Shown in pieces: positions 1 to 8,517 of a stretch of DNA of 64,000 bases (position 1 is its first letter; each line of letters opens with the position of its first letter). A program made the translations under genes and the position numbers. The notes below the pieces were generated by a model. The model did no database searches. It had not been told where the DNA came from and saw nothing but the letters and a program-made list of their open reading frames with translations. The DNA comes from Pelagibius sp. (GTDB taxonomy: Bacteria; Pseudomonadota; Alphaproteobacteria; Kiloniellales; Kiloniellaceae), in contig JANQMC010000012.1 in the NCBI GenBank assembly GCA_028280305.1, positions 124,001 through 188,000 of the forward strand. The letters run 5' to 3'.

Positions 1-714
1 CCCATCATGATTGACGTTTTCGGCGCCGATCACGGCGGCTACGTGAAACGCATGAAGGCCGGTGTGAAGGCGCTGACCGACGGAAAGGGCGACCTCGACA
101 TCAAGCTCTGTCAGTTGGTCACCCTGAAACGCGCCGGGCAGGTCGTGAAGATGTCGAAACGGGCCGGCACCTTCGTCACCCTGCGTGAAGTCATTGACGA
201 GGTCGGCAAGGATGTCGTGCGCTTCATCATGCTGACCCGCAAAAACGACGCGACACTCGATTTCGATCTTGAGAAAGTAGTTGAGAAATCGCTCGAAAAC
301 CCCGTGTTTTACGTACAAATGGCCCACGCCCGCTGTCGCTCTGTAATGCGGCTGGCGGCGCAGGAGATTCCGGACATCGATCTGGATCCTGTGTCTCTCG
401 CGGGCGCCGACCTCAATCTCTTGACCGACTCGGGTGAGCTGGGGCTGATAAAACAGTTGGCGGAGTGGCCTCGCCTGTTGGAAGCGGCAGCGGAGGCGCA
501 TGAACCGCACCGTGTGGCCTTTTATCTTTACGATGTGGCCGCAGCGCTTCATGCGCAGTGGAACAGAGGGCAGAGCACAGCCCTGTTGCGCTTCCTGCTT
601 CCCGACGAACCGGAGGTCACAAAAGCCCGGCTGGCCCTGCTGCAGGCGGTGGTGTTCGTGATTGCATCCGGGCTTGAGGTGTTTGGTGTCGAACCTGTGG
701 AGGAGTTGCGCTGA
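1..714 (+). CDS. argS: Arginyl-tRNA synthetase, C-terminal part (5' end cut by the window)
   Basis: This is the last 237 codons of a class I aminoacyl-tRNA synthetase that charges tRNA-Arg in the cytosol. The reading frame is open to the first base, so the gene starts upstream of the window. Visible landmarks are the catalytic-domain stretch GADHGGY near base 25 and the KMSKRAG signature at 148-168, which binds ATP in the transition state. The anticodon-binding all-helical domain follows to the C terminus. The stop at 712-714 abuts the start of the SPOR gene at 715, so the two are probably co-transcribed. Family identity is clear; only the N-terminal half is missing. Confidence 0.96.
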   Translation, partial: PIMIDVFGADHGGYVKRMKAGVKALTDGKGDLDIKLCQLVTLKRAGQVVKMSKRAGTFVTLREVIDEVGKDVVRFIMLTRKNDATLDFDLEKVVEKSLENPVFYVQMAHARCRSVMRLAAQEIPDIDLDPVSLAGADLNLLTDSGELGLIKQLAEWPRLLEAAAEAHEPHRVAFYLYDVAAALHAQWNRGQSTALLRFLLPDEPEVTKARLALLQAVVFVIASGLEVFGVEPVEELR

Positions 715-1797
715 ATGGCGATGAATGCAGGCCGGGATGGCGTTGGCCGGGAGGGCGCGGGGCCCGACGAGCCGGCTGATTCCCTCGGTGCAGGAAGCGC
801 CCCGGCGTTCAGCGAGGAAGGCATGCGTCGCATTGTCTACGCCCAGGACCGCGACCGCAGCGCTTTTGGCGAGGATACGGCCGAGCTGGAAGCCGACCTG
901 CAGGCCCGCCGCAAGGTGGTGCCGGTGGTCATCGCCCTGGCGGCGCTCGTCAGCTTCGGAGCGATCGTCTGGTACGCCTATTCCTGGGGAACCGGACAAA
1001 TGGCCGAAGACCAACTGCCCGTGGTGCAGGCCGAGATCGAACCGGAGAAGACGCGGCCCGAGCAGTCCGGCGGGATGGAAGTGCCACATCAGGACAAGCT
1101 GGTATTGAACGACGGCGAGCCGGCCGGTGGGACGCCGCGCGTCGAAAGCCTTTTGCCGCCGCCGGAGACACCGCAGGCCCTGGAGCCGTTGCCCGATCCC
1201 GCCACCGCGCCTGAGCCGGCCGTGGCGGAAACCCTTCCACAGGAAGGTCAATCCGCATCTGAGACGTCGGAGGCCGTGGCCGCGCTGCCTGACAGCTCCG
1301 AAATTCCGTCCATTCCTGAGATTCCAGCAGATCCCGAGGCTGCCGAGGCCGAACCGGTGCCGGGGGAAAGCGGGATCGCTCTGCCGCAGCGGAAGCCCGC
1401 GCCGCCTGCGGCGGGGGTTGCGCCACAGGAAGACCAGATAGCCAGACTTCTGGAGCAAGCCCCTCTGGAAACCGCGAGTGGCGATGCCTCAGCGCCGGCC
1501 GCCTCTCAAACGGCGGCGGTGCAGCCATCGTCGGGGCAGGGCGCAGGCCCGGGCGATATCGTGCTGCAGCTTTCCTCGGTCAAGTCGGAAGCTGCGGCAA
1601 CCAGGGAGTGGGCGCGCCTGCAGGCGGCCCATCCAAGCTTGCTCGGTCCGCTCGCCTTGGCGCTCGATACCGCCGAGGTTCAAGGCAGCACCTACTATCG
1701 GGTGCAGACCGGTCCGTTCCCCAGCCGCGAGGCGGCTTCCGAGATTTGCGACCGTCTGAAAAGCAGGAATCAGGACTGTCTTGTTAAACAACGCTAG
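715..1797 (+). CDS. SPOR domain-containing inner-membrane protein
   Basis: A 360-residue bitopic protein. Residues about 65-90 form one transmembrane helix, preceded by a short cytoplasmic region. A long Pro/Ala/Glu-rich linker (about 100-285) crosses the periplasm. The last 75 residues are a SPOR domain (VLQLSSVKSEAAA ... YYRVQTGPFPSREAAS). SPOR domains bind denuded glycan strands of septal peptidoglycan, so a role at the division site is likely. It starts immediately after the argS stop and lies before nagZ, an order common in alphaproteobacteria. The linker is low-complexity, so only the domain ends are informative about function. Confidence 0.9.
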   Translation: MAMNAGRDGVGREGAGPDEPADSLGAGSAPAFSEEGMRRIVYAQDRDRSAFGEDTAELEADLQARRKVVPVVIALAALVSFGAIVWYAYSWGTGQMAEDQLPVVQAEIEPEKTRPEQSGGMEVPHQDKLVLNDGEPAGGTPRVESLLPPPETPQALEPLPDPATAPEPAVAETLPQEGQSASETSEAVAALPDSSEIPSIPEIPADPEAAEAEPVPGESGIALPQRKPAPPAAGVAPQEDQIARLLEQAPLETASGDASAPAASQTAAVQPSSGQGAGPGDIVLQLSSVKSEAAATREWARLQAAHPSLLGPLALALDTAEVQGSTYYRVQTGPFPSREAASEICDRLKSRNQDCLVKQR

Positions 1798-1842
1798 GCG
1801 CTTGGTGGAGCCGCGTCGGGTGTGGCGATTGCCGGGGTGAGA

Positions 1843-2868
1843 ATGACTGATTCCGTGAATCCCAAGGCAGCGATTTTCGGCTGTGAAGGCCCGGTTCTGT
1901 CGGCCGCTGAAGAGTCGTTCTTTCGCAGCGCCGACCCGCTCGGCTTCATCCTTTTTGCCCGCAACTGTGAATCTCCGGACCAGCTGCGCGACTTGACATC
2001 AGCGCTGCGCGCCAGCATCGGCCGTGAGGATGCCCCGATCCTGATCGATCAGGAGGGCGGTCGCGTGGCGCGCCTGAAGCCGCCGCAGTGGCGCGCGGCG
2101 CCGCCGCCGGGCCTGTTCGGACGCCTGGCTTCGCACGATTGGGAAAGGGCGGCCGAGGCGCTGCGGATCAACACCGAACTGCTGGCCATGGAGTTGTCCG
2201 ACGTGGGGATCGATGTCGACTGCATCCCCATGCTCGACCTGCAGTTTCCCGGCGCCAGCGATGTCATCGGCAACCGCTCCTTCGGGGGCGACCCCAAGCT
2301 GGTTGCCGGACTGGGCAAGATCGTTTGCGATACCCTGCTGGCGCGAGGGGTGATGCCGGTGATCAAGCACATGCCCGGCCATGGCCGGGCCCGGGTCGAC
2401 AGCCACAAGGAACTGCCGGTCGTGGGTACGGCCTTGCCGGAACTCTGCGCCTCCGACTTTGTGCCCTTCGAGATCCTTGCGGATGCCCCCTGGGGAATGA
2501 CCGCCCATGTGGTTTTCACCGATCTCGATCCGGACCAGCCCGCCACCACCTCGTCAAAGGTGATCACCGAAGTGATCCGCGGCAGCATCGGCTTTCAGGG
2601 CCTGTTGCTTTCCGATGATCTTTCGATGGAGGCCCTGCAGGGCAGCCTTGCCCAGCGCGCCGCCCGGGCGTTGCAGGCCGGCTGTGACATCGCGCTGCAC
2701 TGCAACGGCAAGGCGGAGGAGATGATAGCGATTGCCGAGGTGGCGCCGGCCATGACACCGCTGGCGATGCGGCGCTTTGCTTTGGCCAGGACCCGCTTGC
2801 AGCAACCCGCCGGGGCTGATTCCGATCTGCTGCAGCGACGGCTTGAGCAGCTCGTGAATGTCGGCTAG
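1843..2868 (+). CDS. nagZ: Beta-N-acetylhexosaminidase (glycoside hydrolase family 3)
   Basis: A cytosolic enzyme that removes N-acetylglucosamine from GlcNAc-anhydroMur-peptides during peptidoglycan recycling. The family signature KHMPGHGRARVDSH is present near the middle and contains the His and Asp residues used in GH3 NagZ catalysis. An IDQEGGRVARL segment near residue 75 also fits. I chose the ATG at 1843 because the conserved N terminus (KAAIFGCEGP) starts just after it. An upstream in-frame GTG at 1822, with a GGAG at 1807-1810, would add seven residues. The gene sits between two other envelope genes, a SPOR protein and an M50 protease, and is nine bases from the latter. Confidence 0.94.
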   Translation: MTDSVNPKAAIFGCEGPVLSAAEESFFRSADPLGFILFARNCESPDQLRDLTSALRASIGREDAPILIDQEGGRVARLKPPQWRAAPPPGLFGRLASHDWERAAEALRINTELLAMELSDVGIDVDCIPMLDLQFPGASDVIGNRSFGGDPKLVAGLGKIVCDTLLARGVMPVIKHMPGHGRARVDSHKELPVVGTALPELCASDFVPFEILADAPWGMTAHVVFTDLDPDQPATTSSKVITEVIRGSIGFQGLLLSDDLSMEALQGSLAQRAARALQAGCDIALHCNGKAEEMIAIAEVAPAMTPLAMRRFALARTRLQQPAGADSDLLQRRLEQLVNVG

Positions 2869-2876
2869 TCAGATCC

Positions 2877-3584
2877 ATGGATTTTGATCTCTCCGCTCTG
2901 GCCTATACGGCCTCGGTCTGGGTGCTGCCGGTCTTGCTGGCGATCACGCTGCATGAGGCGGCGCATGGTTTCATTGCCTGGTCCTATGGTGACGACACCG
3001 CCTACAAGCTTGGCCGGGTCACCCTGAACCCTCTGAAGCATGTCCATCCCATCGGGACCGTCCTGCTGCCGCTGGCGCTGATCATCATGAAGGCGCCCTT
3101 TCTGTTCGGCTATGCCAAGCCGGTGCCGGTTGCGACGCACCGCTTGCGCCGGCCCAGGCGGGATATGGTCTACGTGGCCGCCGCCGGGCCGATGGCGAAT
3201 TTCATCCTGGCGGCACTTTCGGCCCTGCTGTTCAACATCGTGCCTTTGCTGCCGGATGCCGCGGCGGGCTGGCTGGCCCATACCTTGCGGATATCCATCG
3301 TCGTCAACGTCGTGCTTGCGGTGCTCAACCTGCTGCCGCTGCCACCCCTGGACGGGGGACGCATCGCGGTCGGAATCCTGCCGATTTCGCTGGCTGTACC
3401 GCTCGCCAAGCTGGAGCGCTACGGGATTTTTATCCTGCTGGGCGGCTTCTTTCTTCTGCCCTATCTTGGGCATCGGCTGGGCATCAACATCGACCTGTTC
3501 GATTGGCTGATTCGGACCCCCGCGAATTGGCTGCTTCCTTACTTCTCCAGCCTGGCCGGCCTGTCGGAGGCGATACGGATATGA
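2877..3584 (+). CDS. Site-2 protease family (M50) integral membrane metalloprotease
   Basis: A 235-residue multispanning protein with the zinc-binding HEAAH motif at residues 26-30 inside the first hydrophobic segment. The third ligand motif, NLLPLPPLDGGR, lies near residue 155. Four or more further hydrophobic segments follow. There is no PDZ domain, so this is the short single-domain group rather than RseP. Such proteins cleave membrane-embedded substrates, but the target of this group is not generally known. Its last four bases overlap the scpA start (ATGA at 3581-3584), which indicates translational coupling with scpAB. Confidence 0.9.
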   Translation: MDFDLSALAYTASVWVLPVLLAITLHEAAHGFIAWSYGDDTAYKLGRVTLNPLKHVHPIGTVLLPLALIIMKAPFLFGYAKPVPVATHRLRRPRRDMVYVAAAGPMANFILAALSALLFNIVPLLPDAAAGWLAHTLRISIVVNVVLAVLNLLPLPPLDGGRIAVGILPISLAVPLAKLERYGIFILLGGFFLLPYLGHRLGINIDLFDWLIRTPANWLLPYFSSLAGLSEAIRI

Positions 3585-4387
3585 GCGACGTTATTCCCTT
3601 TGACGAAGGTGTGGAGGGCGCCAGGAGCGTCACCCGCGACCGCCTGCTGCTGGAACTGGACGGTTATGCCGGGCCGATCGACGTGCTGCTGGAACTGGCC
3701 CGCGATCAGAAGGTGGATCTGACCCAGATCCGCATCCTCGATCTTGCCGAGCAGTATCTGGAGTTCGTGCGTGAAGCGCGCGCGCTGCGGTTGGAGCTGG
3801 CCGCCGACTATCTGGTCATGGCCGCCTGGCTCGCCTATCTGAAATCGCGCCTTCTGCTGCCCGAAACCGGCGGCGACGAGGAGCCCAGCGGCGCTGAGAT
3901 GGCGGCGGCGCTGAAGTTTCAGATGCAGCGTCTGCAGGCCATGCGCGATGCCGGCGAGAAGCTGATGACTTTACCGCAACTCGGAAGCGACATCTTTGCC
4001 CGCGGGACGCCGGAGCGTTTAAAGACGAAAACCACGACGCAGTATGAGGCCAGCCTCTTCGACCTGCTGAAGGCCTATGGCCGGAACAAGGACCGGGCAA
4101 CGACGGTCACCAACCTGCAAATCCGTGCCACCGAGCTCTATTCGGTCGATGATGCGATTTCCCGGCTTTCAACGCTGTTCGGGACCAGCGTGCCGGGCTG
4201 GCGTTCCCTTTCGTCCTTTTTGCCGACCGACCTTCGCGACTCTCTCATGACCCGTTCGGCCCTGGCGGCGACCTTTGCGGCGAGTCTGGAGCTGTGCAAG
4301 GCCGGCAAGCTGCGGATCCGCCAGGACGGTATGTTCGGTCCGATTTACCTGCGCAATGCGACTGAAGAGCAACAGGAGCCCTCATGA
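3581..4387 (+). CDS. scpA: Segregation and condensation protein A
   Basis: A kleisin subunit that bridges the SMC dimer with ScpB in chromosome condensation and segregation. The 268-residue protein has the typical N-terminal segment LDGYAGPIDVLLELARDQKVD and the LADYLVMAAWLAYLKSRLLLP-like core (about residues 70-100). A winged-helix C terminus follows (about 190-260). The start is the ATG at 3581, which overlaps the previous stop. A longer in-frame extension from 3503 would read back into the M50 gene and is unlikely. It overlaps scpB by four bases. No smc gene is in the window. Confidence 0.94.
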   Translation: MSDVIPFDEGVEGARSVTRDRLLLELDGYAGPIDVLLELARDQKVDLTQIRILDLAEQYLEFVREARALRLELAADYLVMAAWLAYLKSRLLLPETGGDEEPSGAEMAAALKFQMQRLQAMRDAGEKLMTLPQLGSDIFARGTPERLKTKTTTQYEASLFDLLKAYGRNKDRATTVTNLQIRATELYSVDDAISRLSTLFGTSVPGWRSLSSFLPTDLRDSLMTRSALAATFAASLELCKAGKLRIRQDGMFGPIYLRNATEEQQEPS

Positions 4388-5289
4388 CCGCTGATTTCGA
4401 CAACCTGCGTCTGATCGAGGCCCTGCTTTTCGCATCTTCCGAGCCGCTGGCGCCGGCCCAGCTCGCGCGCTTCCTGCCGGAGGAAACCGAGCTGGACCCG
4501 ATCCTCGCCGATCTGGAGGCGCTTTATGCGAACCGGGGCGTCAACCTGGTGAAACGCGGCGGGCGCTGGGCCTTTCGCACGGCTGAAGATCTTGCGCCGC
4601 GTATGGAGCTTGAAAACAAGGTGGTGCGCAAACTCTCCCGTGTCGCTTTGGAGACCCTGGCGGTGATCGCCTACCATCAGCCGGTGACCCGCGGCGAGAT
4701 CGAGGAGATCCGCGGTGTGGCACTCTCCAAAGGCACACTGGACGCGCTGCTTGAGATCGGTTGGATCCGGCCGAAAGGCCGGCGCAAGACGCCGGGACGT
4801 CCGGTGACCTGGGGCACCAGCGAGTCCTTCCTCGATCACTTCGGTCTGGAATCCCTGGAAGCGCTGCCGGGAGTCGAAGAACTGAAGGCCGCCGGTCTTC
4901 TCGATAACCGCCCGGCCATCACGGCTTTGGGTGACCGCGGCCTGCTGCCGGCGGTTGGCGAGGTTGCGCCGGAGGAAGTCGGCGAAGAAGACGACGACGA
5001 GGATGACGGCGGCGAGGCGGCGCTGGGCGACGAGGGAGAGGAAACCCTGGACCCGGCTTTCGGAGAAAACCTGCTGCCCCATGAAGTCGATCTCTCCGCA
5101 GCACTAGCGCCGGAGGAAGCGCCTGAAGCTGAGGCCGACACCAGCCTAAAAGACGACAACATGGAAACGGACTCCGAAGGTGAGGCCGAAGCGGCCGACG
5201 AAGTGGAGGTCGAGGCCGAGGATCATGATGGTGAGGATGTGGCGGCGCCCGAACTCGCCGAAGACGAGCCGCAACGCGGCCACGGCTGA
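4384..5289 (+). CDS. scpB: Segregation and condensation protein B
   Basis: The ScpA partner, with two winged-helix domains in about the first 195 residues (LRLIEALLFASSEPL ... RGEIEEIRGVALSKGTLDALLEIGWI ... KTPGRPVTWGTSESFLDHFG). It is 301 residues long against roughly 200 for many homologues. The extra 100 residues are a highly acidic tail rich in Glu, Asp and Ala, for example EEDDDEDDGGEAALGDEGEE. Such a tail is common in alphaproteobacterial ScpB but its function is not known to me. The start overlaps the scpA stop (ATGA), so the pair is translationally coupled. Confidence 0.94.
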   Translation: MTADFDNLRLIEALLFASSEPLAPAQLARFLPEETELDPILADLEALYANRGVNLVKRGGRWAFRTAEDLAPRMELENKVVRKLSRVALETLAVIAYHQPVTRGEIEEIRGVALSKGTLDALLEIGWIRPKGRRKTPGRPVTWGTSESFLDHFGLESLEALPGVEELKAAGLLDNRPAITALGDRGLLPAVGEVAPEEVGEEDDDEDDGGEAALGDEGEETLDPAFGENLLPHEVDLSAALAPEEAPEAEADTSLKDDNMETDSEGEAEAADEVEVEAEDHDGEDVAAPELAEDEPQRGHG

Positions 5290-5436
5290 GATCAGCGGGC
5301 GTCCGTCACCGCTTGCAGAAGCGTGCCTGAGCCTTTAAGGCAAACGTGGGATCGAATTCGGGATCGGCCTGCCGCCTCTAACTGCGGTGCGGAGAGAGCC
5401 TGAAGCGTCAGCCCTTTAGGTTTGGCCGGAATCAAA

Positions 5437-6504
5437 ATGCAAGCCCTCGTCCTGGATCACGTCAGTCATGCTTTCGACGGCATTCTCGCCGTTGATGATC
5501 TCAGCCTCTCCCTGGCCAAGGGCGAGGTCGTTTGCCTGTTGGGTCCCTCCGGTTGTGGCAAGACCACGGCGCTGCGGGTCGCCGCCGGGCTGGAGGCTCT
5601 GCAGCGCGGCAAGGTGATGATTGCCGGTGAAACGGTTGCCGGTGCAGGGCGCGAGGTTCCTCCGGAAGACCGCTCCGTTGGGCTGGTTTTCCAGGATTAC
5701 GCTCTGTTTCCTCATCTGACCGTGGCCAGCAATGTTGCGTTCGGGCTCAGGGGCCTGTCGTCGGGCGAAAAGCAGGCGCGCGCCGAGGAAGCGCTCGCCC
5801 GCGTCGGCATGAGCGATGCGGCGTCTTCCTATCCTCACATGCTGTCCGGCGGCCAGCAGCAGCGGGTGGCCCTGGCCCGCGCCCTGGCGCCGCGGCCGCG
5901 GGTGATGCTGCTCGACGAGCCCTTTTCCAACCTCGATGCCCGCCTGCGCCAAAAGGTGCGGGACGAGACCCTGCATGTGCTGAAGGAGAGCGGCACCACC
6001 ACCCTCATGGTGACCCATGACCCGGAGGAAGCCATGTTTATGGCCGACCGGATCGCCCTGATGCGGGCGGGGCGCATCGTCCAGGAAGGCACGCCGGCGG
6101 CGCTTTACTACCAGCCTGTGGACTCTTTTGTGGCTTCTTTTTTCGGGGAAATCAATCGCTTGGAGGGTGTTGTTGCCACAGAACAGGTATCCACACCCTT
6201 TGGTCCGGTCGAGGCCAAGGGGTTTTCGGACGGCGATACCGTGGAGATCCTGATCCGCCCGGAGGCCCTGCATTTGAGCCCTTCGGAACAGACCGCTAAT
6301 GGCACAGAGCGGGCGGTGGAGGTGATGGCGGCGCGGCTGATGGGGCGCAGCAGCCTCATCCATCTGCGCGCCCTTGACGTACCCGAGCAGGAAACACACT
6401 TCCATGCACGTGTTCCCGGGCGTTTTTTGCCATTGGAGAACCAGCGCCTGCGGGTGGAACTGGACCGCTCCCAAGCCTTTGTTTTTCCGCGGGAGACGGA
6501 TTAA
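5437..6504 (+). CDS. ABC transporter ATP-binding protein, Fe(III)/polyamine-type, orphan
   Basis: An ATPase of 355 residues from the ATG at 5437; a TTG at 5422 would add five. Walker A (GPSGCGKTT), the ABC signature (LSGGQQQRVALARAL) and Walker B (VMLLDEPFSNLD) are all intact. The C-terminal 120 residues look like a TOBE domain, as in FbpC, PotA and UgpC ATPases. No permease or binding protein lies nearby: scpB is upstream and tatA is downstream. It must therefore work with membrane partners encoded elsewhere, and substrate cannot be assigned from context. Fe(III), putrescine/spermidine or sugar phosphates are all possible. Confidence 0.88.
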   Translation: MQALVLDHVSHAFDGILAVDDLSLSLAKGEVVCLLGPSGCGKTTALRVAAGLEALQRGKVMIAGETVAGAGREVPPEDRSVGLVFQDYALFPHLTVASNVAFGLRGLSSGEKQARAEEALARVGMSDAASSYPHMLSGGQQQRVALARALAPRPRVMLLDEPFSNLDARLRQKVRDETLHVLKESGTTTLMVTHDPEEAMFMADRIALMRAGRIVQEGTPAALYYQPVDSFVASFFGEINRLEGVVATEQVSTPFGPVEAKGFSDGDTVEILIRPEALHLSPSEQTANGTERAVEVMAARLMGRSSLIHLRALDVPEQETHFHARVPGRFLPLENQRLRVELDRSQAFVFPRETD

Positions 6505-6522
6505 CCCTGTTGTCTAGGATCG

Positions 6523-6551
6523 TTGCGGCGTCGCGGCCTTTTTGCCATAGT
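6523..6551 (+). promoter_or_regulatory. Putative sigma-70-type promoter of tatABC
   Basis: TTGCGG at 6523-6528 and CATAGT at 6546-6551 are separated by 17 bases, 44 bases before the tatA ATG. The bases just after the -10 (CATAGTCCGCC) resemble the yajC promoter (TATAGTCCGCC at 14045-14055). Assigned by eye only. Confidence 0.5.
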
Positions 6552-6594
6552 CCGCCTCAAGAGGCCTCATGACAAAAAACAAGGAGATCCCGGA

Positions 6595-6846
6595 ATGGGA
6601 ACCTTTAGTATCTGGCACTGGCTCATCGTGCTGGTCGTTGTACTTGTCCTTTTCGGCGGTGGCGGCAAGATCCCCAAGCTGATGCGCGACATGGGACAGG
6701 GTATCAACGCTTTTAAGAAGGGTCTGAAGGAAGACCAAAAGGGCAAGGACAAGGACAAAGCCGCGGAGGGAGACGATCCCAAGGTTATTGATCAAGATGC
6801 CCCCGCCATGGCTTCCGAGGAAAAGGACAAGGCTGCAAACGGCTGA
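6595..6846 (+). CDS. tatA: Sec-independent protein translocase subunit TatA
   Basis: Pore-forming subunit of the twin-arginine translocase, which exports folded proteins across the inner membrane. The 83-residue protein has an N-terminal transmembrane helix ([19 protein letters not shown]). An amphipathic helix follows ([20 protein letters not shown]), then a charged, poorly conserved tail. The start is the ATG at 6595, with AAGGAG at 6581-6586 as ribosome-binding site. It is first in a tatA-tatB-tatC operon. Confidence 0.96.
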   Translation: MGTFSIWHWLIVLVVVLVLFGGGGKIPKLMRDMGQGINAFKKGLKEDQKGKDKDKAAEGDDPKVIDQDAPAMASEEKDKAANG

Positions 6847-6897
6847 GGAGTTCTCCTTAAGGTGTTCTAAGTCTTGCCCCTGAAATGACGGGCGGCC

Positions 6898-7419
6898 ATG
6901 TTTGATATCGGCTGGACCGAGATGATGGTGATCGCTTTGATCGCTCTTGTCGTCATCGGCCCGAAAGATCTTCCCGGAACCTTGAAGACCGTCTCGCAGT
7001 GGGTGCGCAAGGCGCGCTCCCTGACGCGCGAATTTCAGTCCGGCATCGACGATATGGTCCGCGAAGCCGAACTCGATGACGCCAGGAAGATGCTGGAGGA
7101 AACGCGGCGCGGGAATCTGGAACAGACCATCAGCAACGCCATCGACCCGACAGGTGATGTTGCCGACGAGGTGCGGGAGATCGAAAGCGAAGCCCGCAAG
7201 CAAGCCTCCGCAGGCAGTGATGATGCGGCGGAGAGCAGCAGCGCCGACAAGGCCGCTGCCGTGATGACCAAGCCGGCGGCCAACATCGCGCCACCGCATT
7301 CCCTCAGTCAGCCCTCCGCGGCGAGCGACGCTGAAACATCTTCCGATGCATCGTCTGCCGCTGACACCTCCGCCGATACTGCACCGGGCTCCAAAGAAGG
7401 CAGCAAGCAATCGGCATGA
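6898..7419 (+). CDS. tatB: Sec-independent protein translocase subunit TatB
   Basis: A 173-residue TatB, which forms the substrate receptor complex with TatC. The first helix (MFDIGWTEMMVIALIALVVIGP) contains the Glu at position 8 typical of TatB. It is followed by the KDLPGTLKTVSQWVRKARSL amphipathic region. The C-terminal half is an Ala/Ser/Thr-rich tail without visible motif. The stop overlaps the tatC start by four bases (ATGA at 7416-7419). Confidence 0.95.
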   Translation: MFDIGWTEMMVIALIALVVIGPKDLPGTLKTVSQWVRKARSLTREFQSGIDDMVREAELDDARKMLEETRRGNLEQTISNAIDPTGDVADEVREIESEARKQASAGSDDAAESSSADKAAAVMTKPAANIAPPHSLSQPSAASDAETSSDASSAADTSADTAPGSKEGSKQSA

Positions 7420-8264
7420 CCACCGTGACCGACGAAAAGAAGATGCCTTTGCTCGATCACCTGATCGAGCTGCGGCAACGAATGCTCTGGAGCGTCGGTT
7501 CGCTGCTTGTGGTCTTCCTGGTTTGTTTTTTCTTCGCCGAGCAGGTCTTCGACTTTCTTGCCCAGCCGTTGGCTGATGTCCTGCTGGAGGGCCGTGAGGA
7601 CGACCGGCCGCCGCGCCTGATCTTCACCAACCTCACCGAGGTCTTTTTCACTTACGTGAAGGTTGCCTTCTTCGCCGCCGCCTTCATCTGCTGTCCGATC
7701 TTTCTGATGCAGCTTTGGCTGTTCGTCGCGCCTGGCCTCTACAAGCACGAGAAGTCGGCCTTCGCGCCCTTCCTGGCGGCGACGCCGGTGCTGTTCTTCG
7801 TCGGCGGCTCGCTGGTTTACTTCATCATCTTTCCTTTCGTCGTGGAGTTCTTCATCGCCTTTGAGACACCCGGCGGTGGGGGCAACCTCCCGATCGAGCT
7901 GGAGCAGCGGGTCTCCGAATACTTCTCGCTGATGATGAAGCTGATCTTCGCCTTCGGCCTCTGTTTCCAGTTGCCGGTGATCATGACCTTGTTGGCCCGG
8001 GTGGGGCTGGCCACTTCCAAGGGCATGGCGGCCAAGCGCAAGTACGCCATCGTCGGTGTGTTCATCTTCGCAGCAATCTTCACGCCGCCGGATCCGATCA
8101 GCCAGCTTTCCCTGGCGATCCCCATCGTCATCCTCTACGAGGTCTCGATCTACATGGCCAAGCTCGTCGAAAAGAACCGTCCCAAGGACGAGTACGACGA
8201 CCTGGACGACGATCTGGATGAGGATGACGGAGAAGAGGGCGGCACCACGCCGGCGAAGACCTGA
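7416..8264 (+). CDS. tatC: Sec-independent protein translocase subunit TatC
   Basis: A 282-residue protein with six predicted transmembrane helices; it is the twin-arginine signal recognition subunit. Conserved features are the N-terminal PLLDHLIELRQRMLWS segment and the FTNLTEVFFTYVKVAFF region after the first periplasmic loop. The KRKYAIVGVFIFAAIFTPPDPISQ segment lies near the C terminus. The last 30 residues are a very acidic cytoplasmic tail (DEYDDLDDDLDEDDGEE). It completes the tatABC operon. Confidence 0.97.
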   Translation: MTTVTDEKKMPLLDHLIELRQRMLWSVGSLLVVFLVCFFFAEQVFDFLAQPLADVLLEGREDDRPPRLIFTNLTEVFFTYVKVAFFAAAFICCPIFLMQLWLFVAPGLYKHEKSAFAPFLAATPVLFFVGGSLVYFIIFPFVVEFFIAFETPGGGGNLPIELEQRVSEYFSLMMKLIFAFGLCFQLPVIMTLLARVGLATSKGMAAKRKYAIVGVFIFAAIFTPPDPISQLSLAIPIVILYEVSIYMAKLVEKNRPKDEYDDLDDDLDEDDGEEGGTTPAKT

Positions 8265-8449
8265 CGGCGCATTTCTTCCCTCAGCGGGTTTTCGGCTTCC
8301 GTTAAGCTTTCCTCACAGATCACTTCATCTTGGGCGAAATAATCGAATCGGGCGAAGGGCTTCGGCCCGGAGGCTGCTTTTCACCCTGAAGCAGGGCTTG
8401 GCCGGAAGGGCGCATTTGTTGGGCGAATCGGCGCAGTCCGTCGTGGACA

Positions 8450-8466
8450 GGCCCCTCGAGGGGGCC
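8450..8466 (+). other. Short GC-rich hairpin upstream of serS
   Basis: GGCCCC (8450-8455) and GGGGCC (8461-8466) can pair across a five-base loop, about 50 bases before the serS start. The 253 bases between tatC and serS hold no gene I can support. No T-tract follows, so this is not a normal terminator, and a leader role is unproven. Confidence 0.3.
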
Positions 8467-8517
8467 GTATAAGTCCTTCGATTCGCTCAGCAACAGACCC
8501 GATTCGCAAGACCGCCC

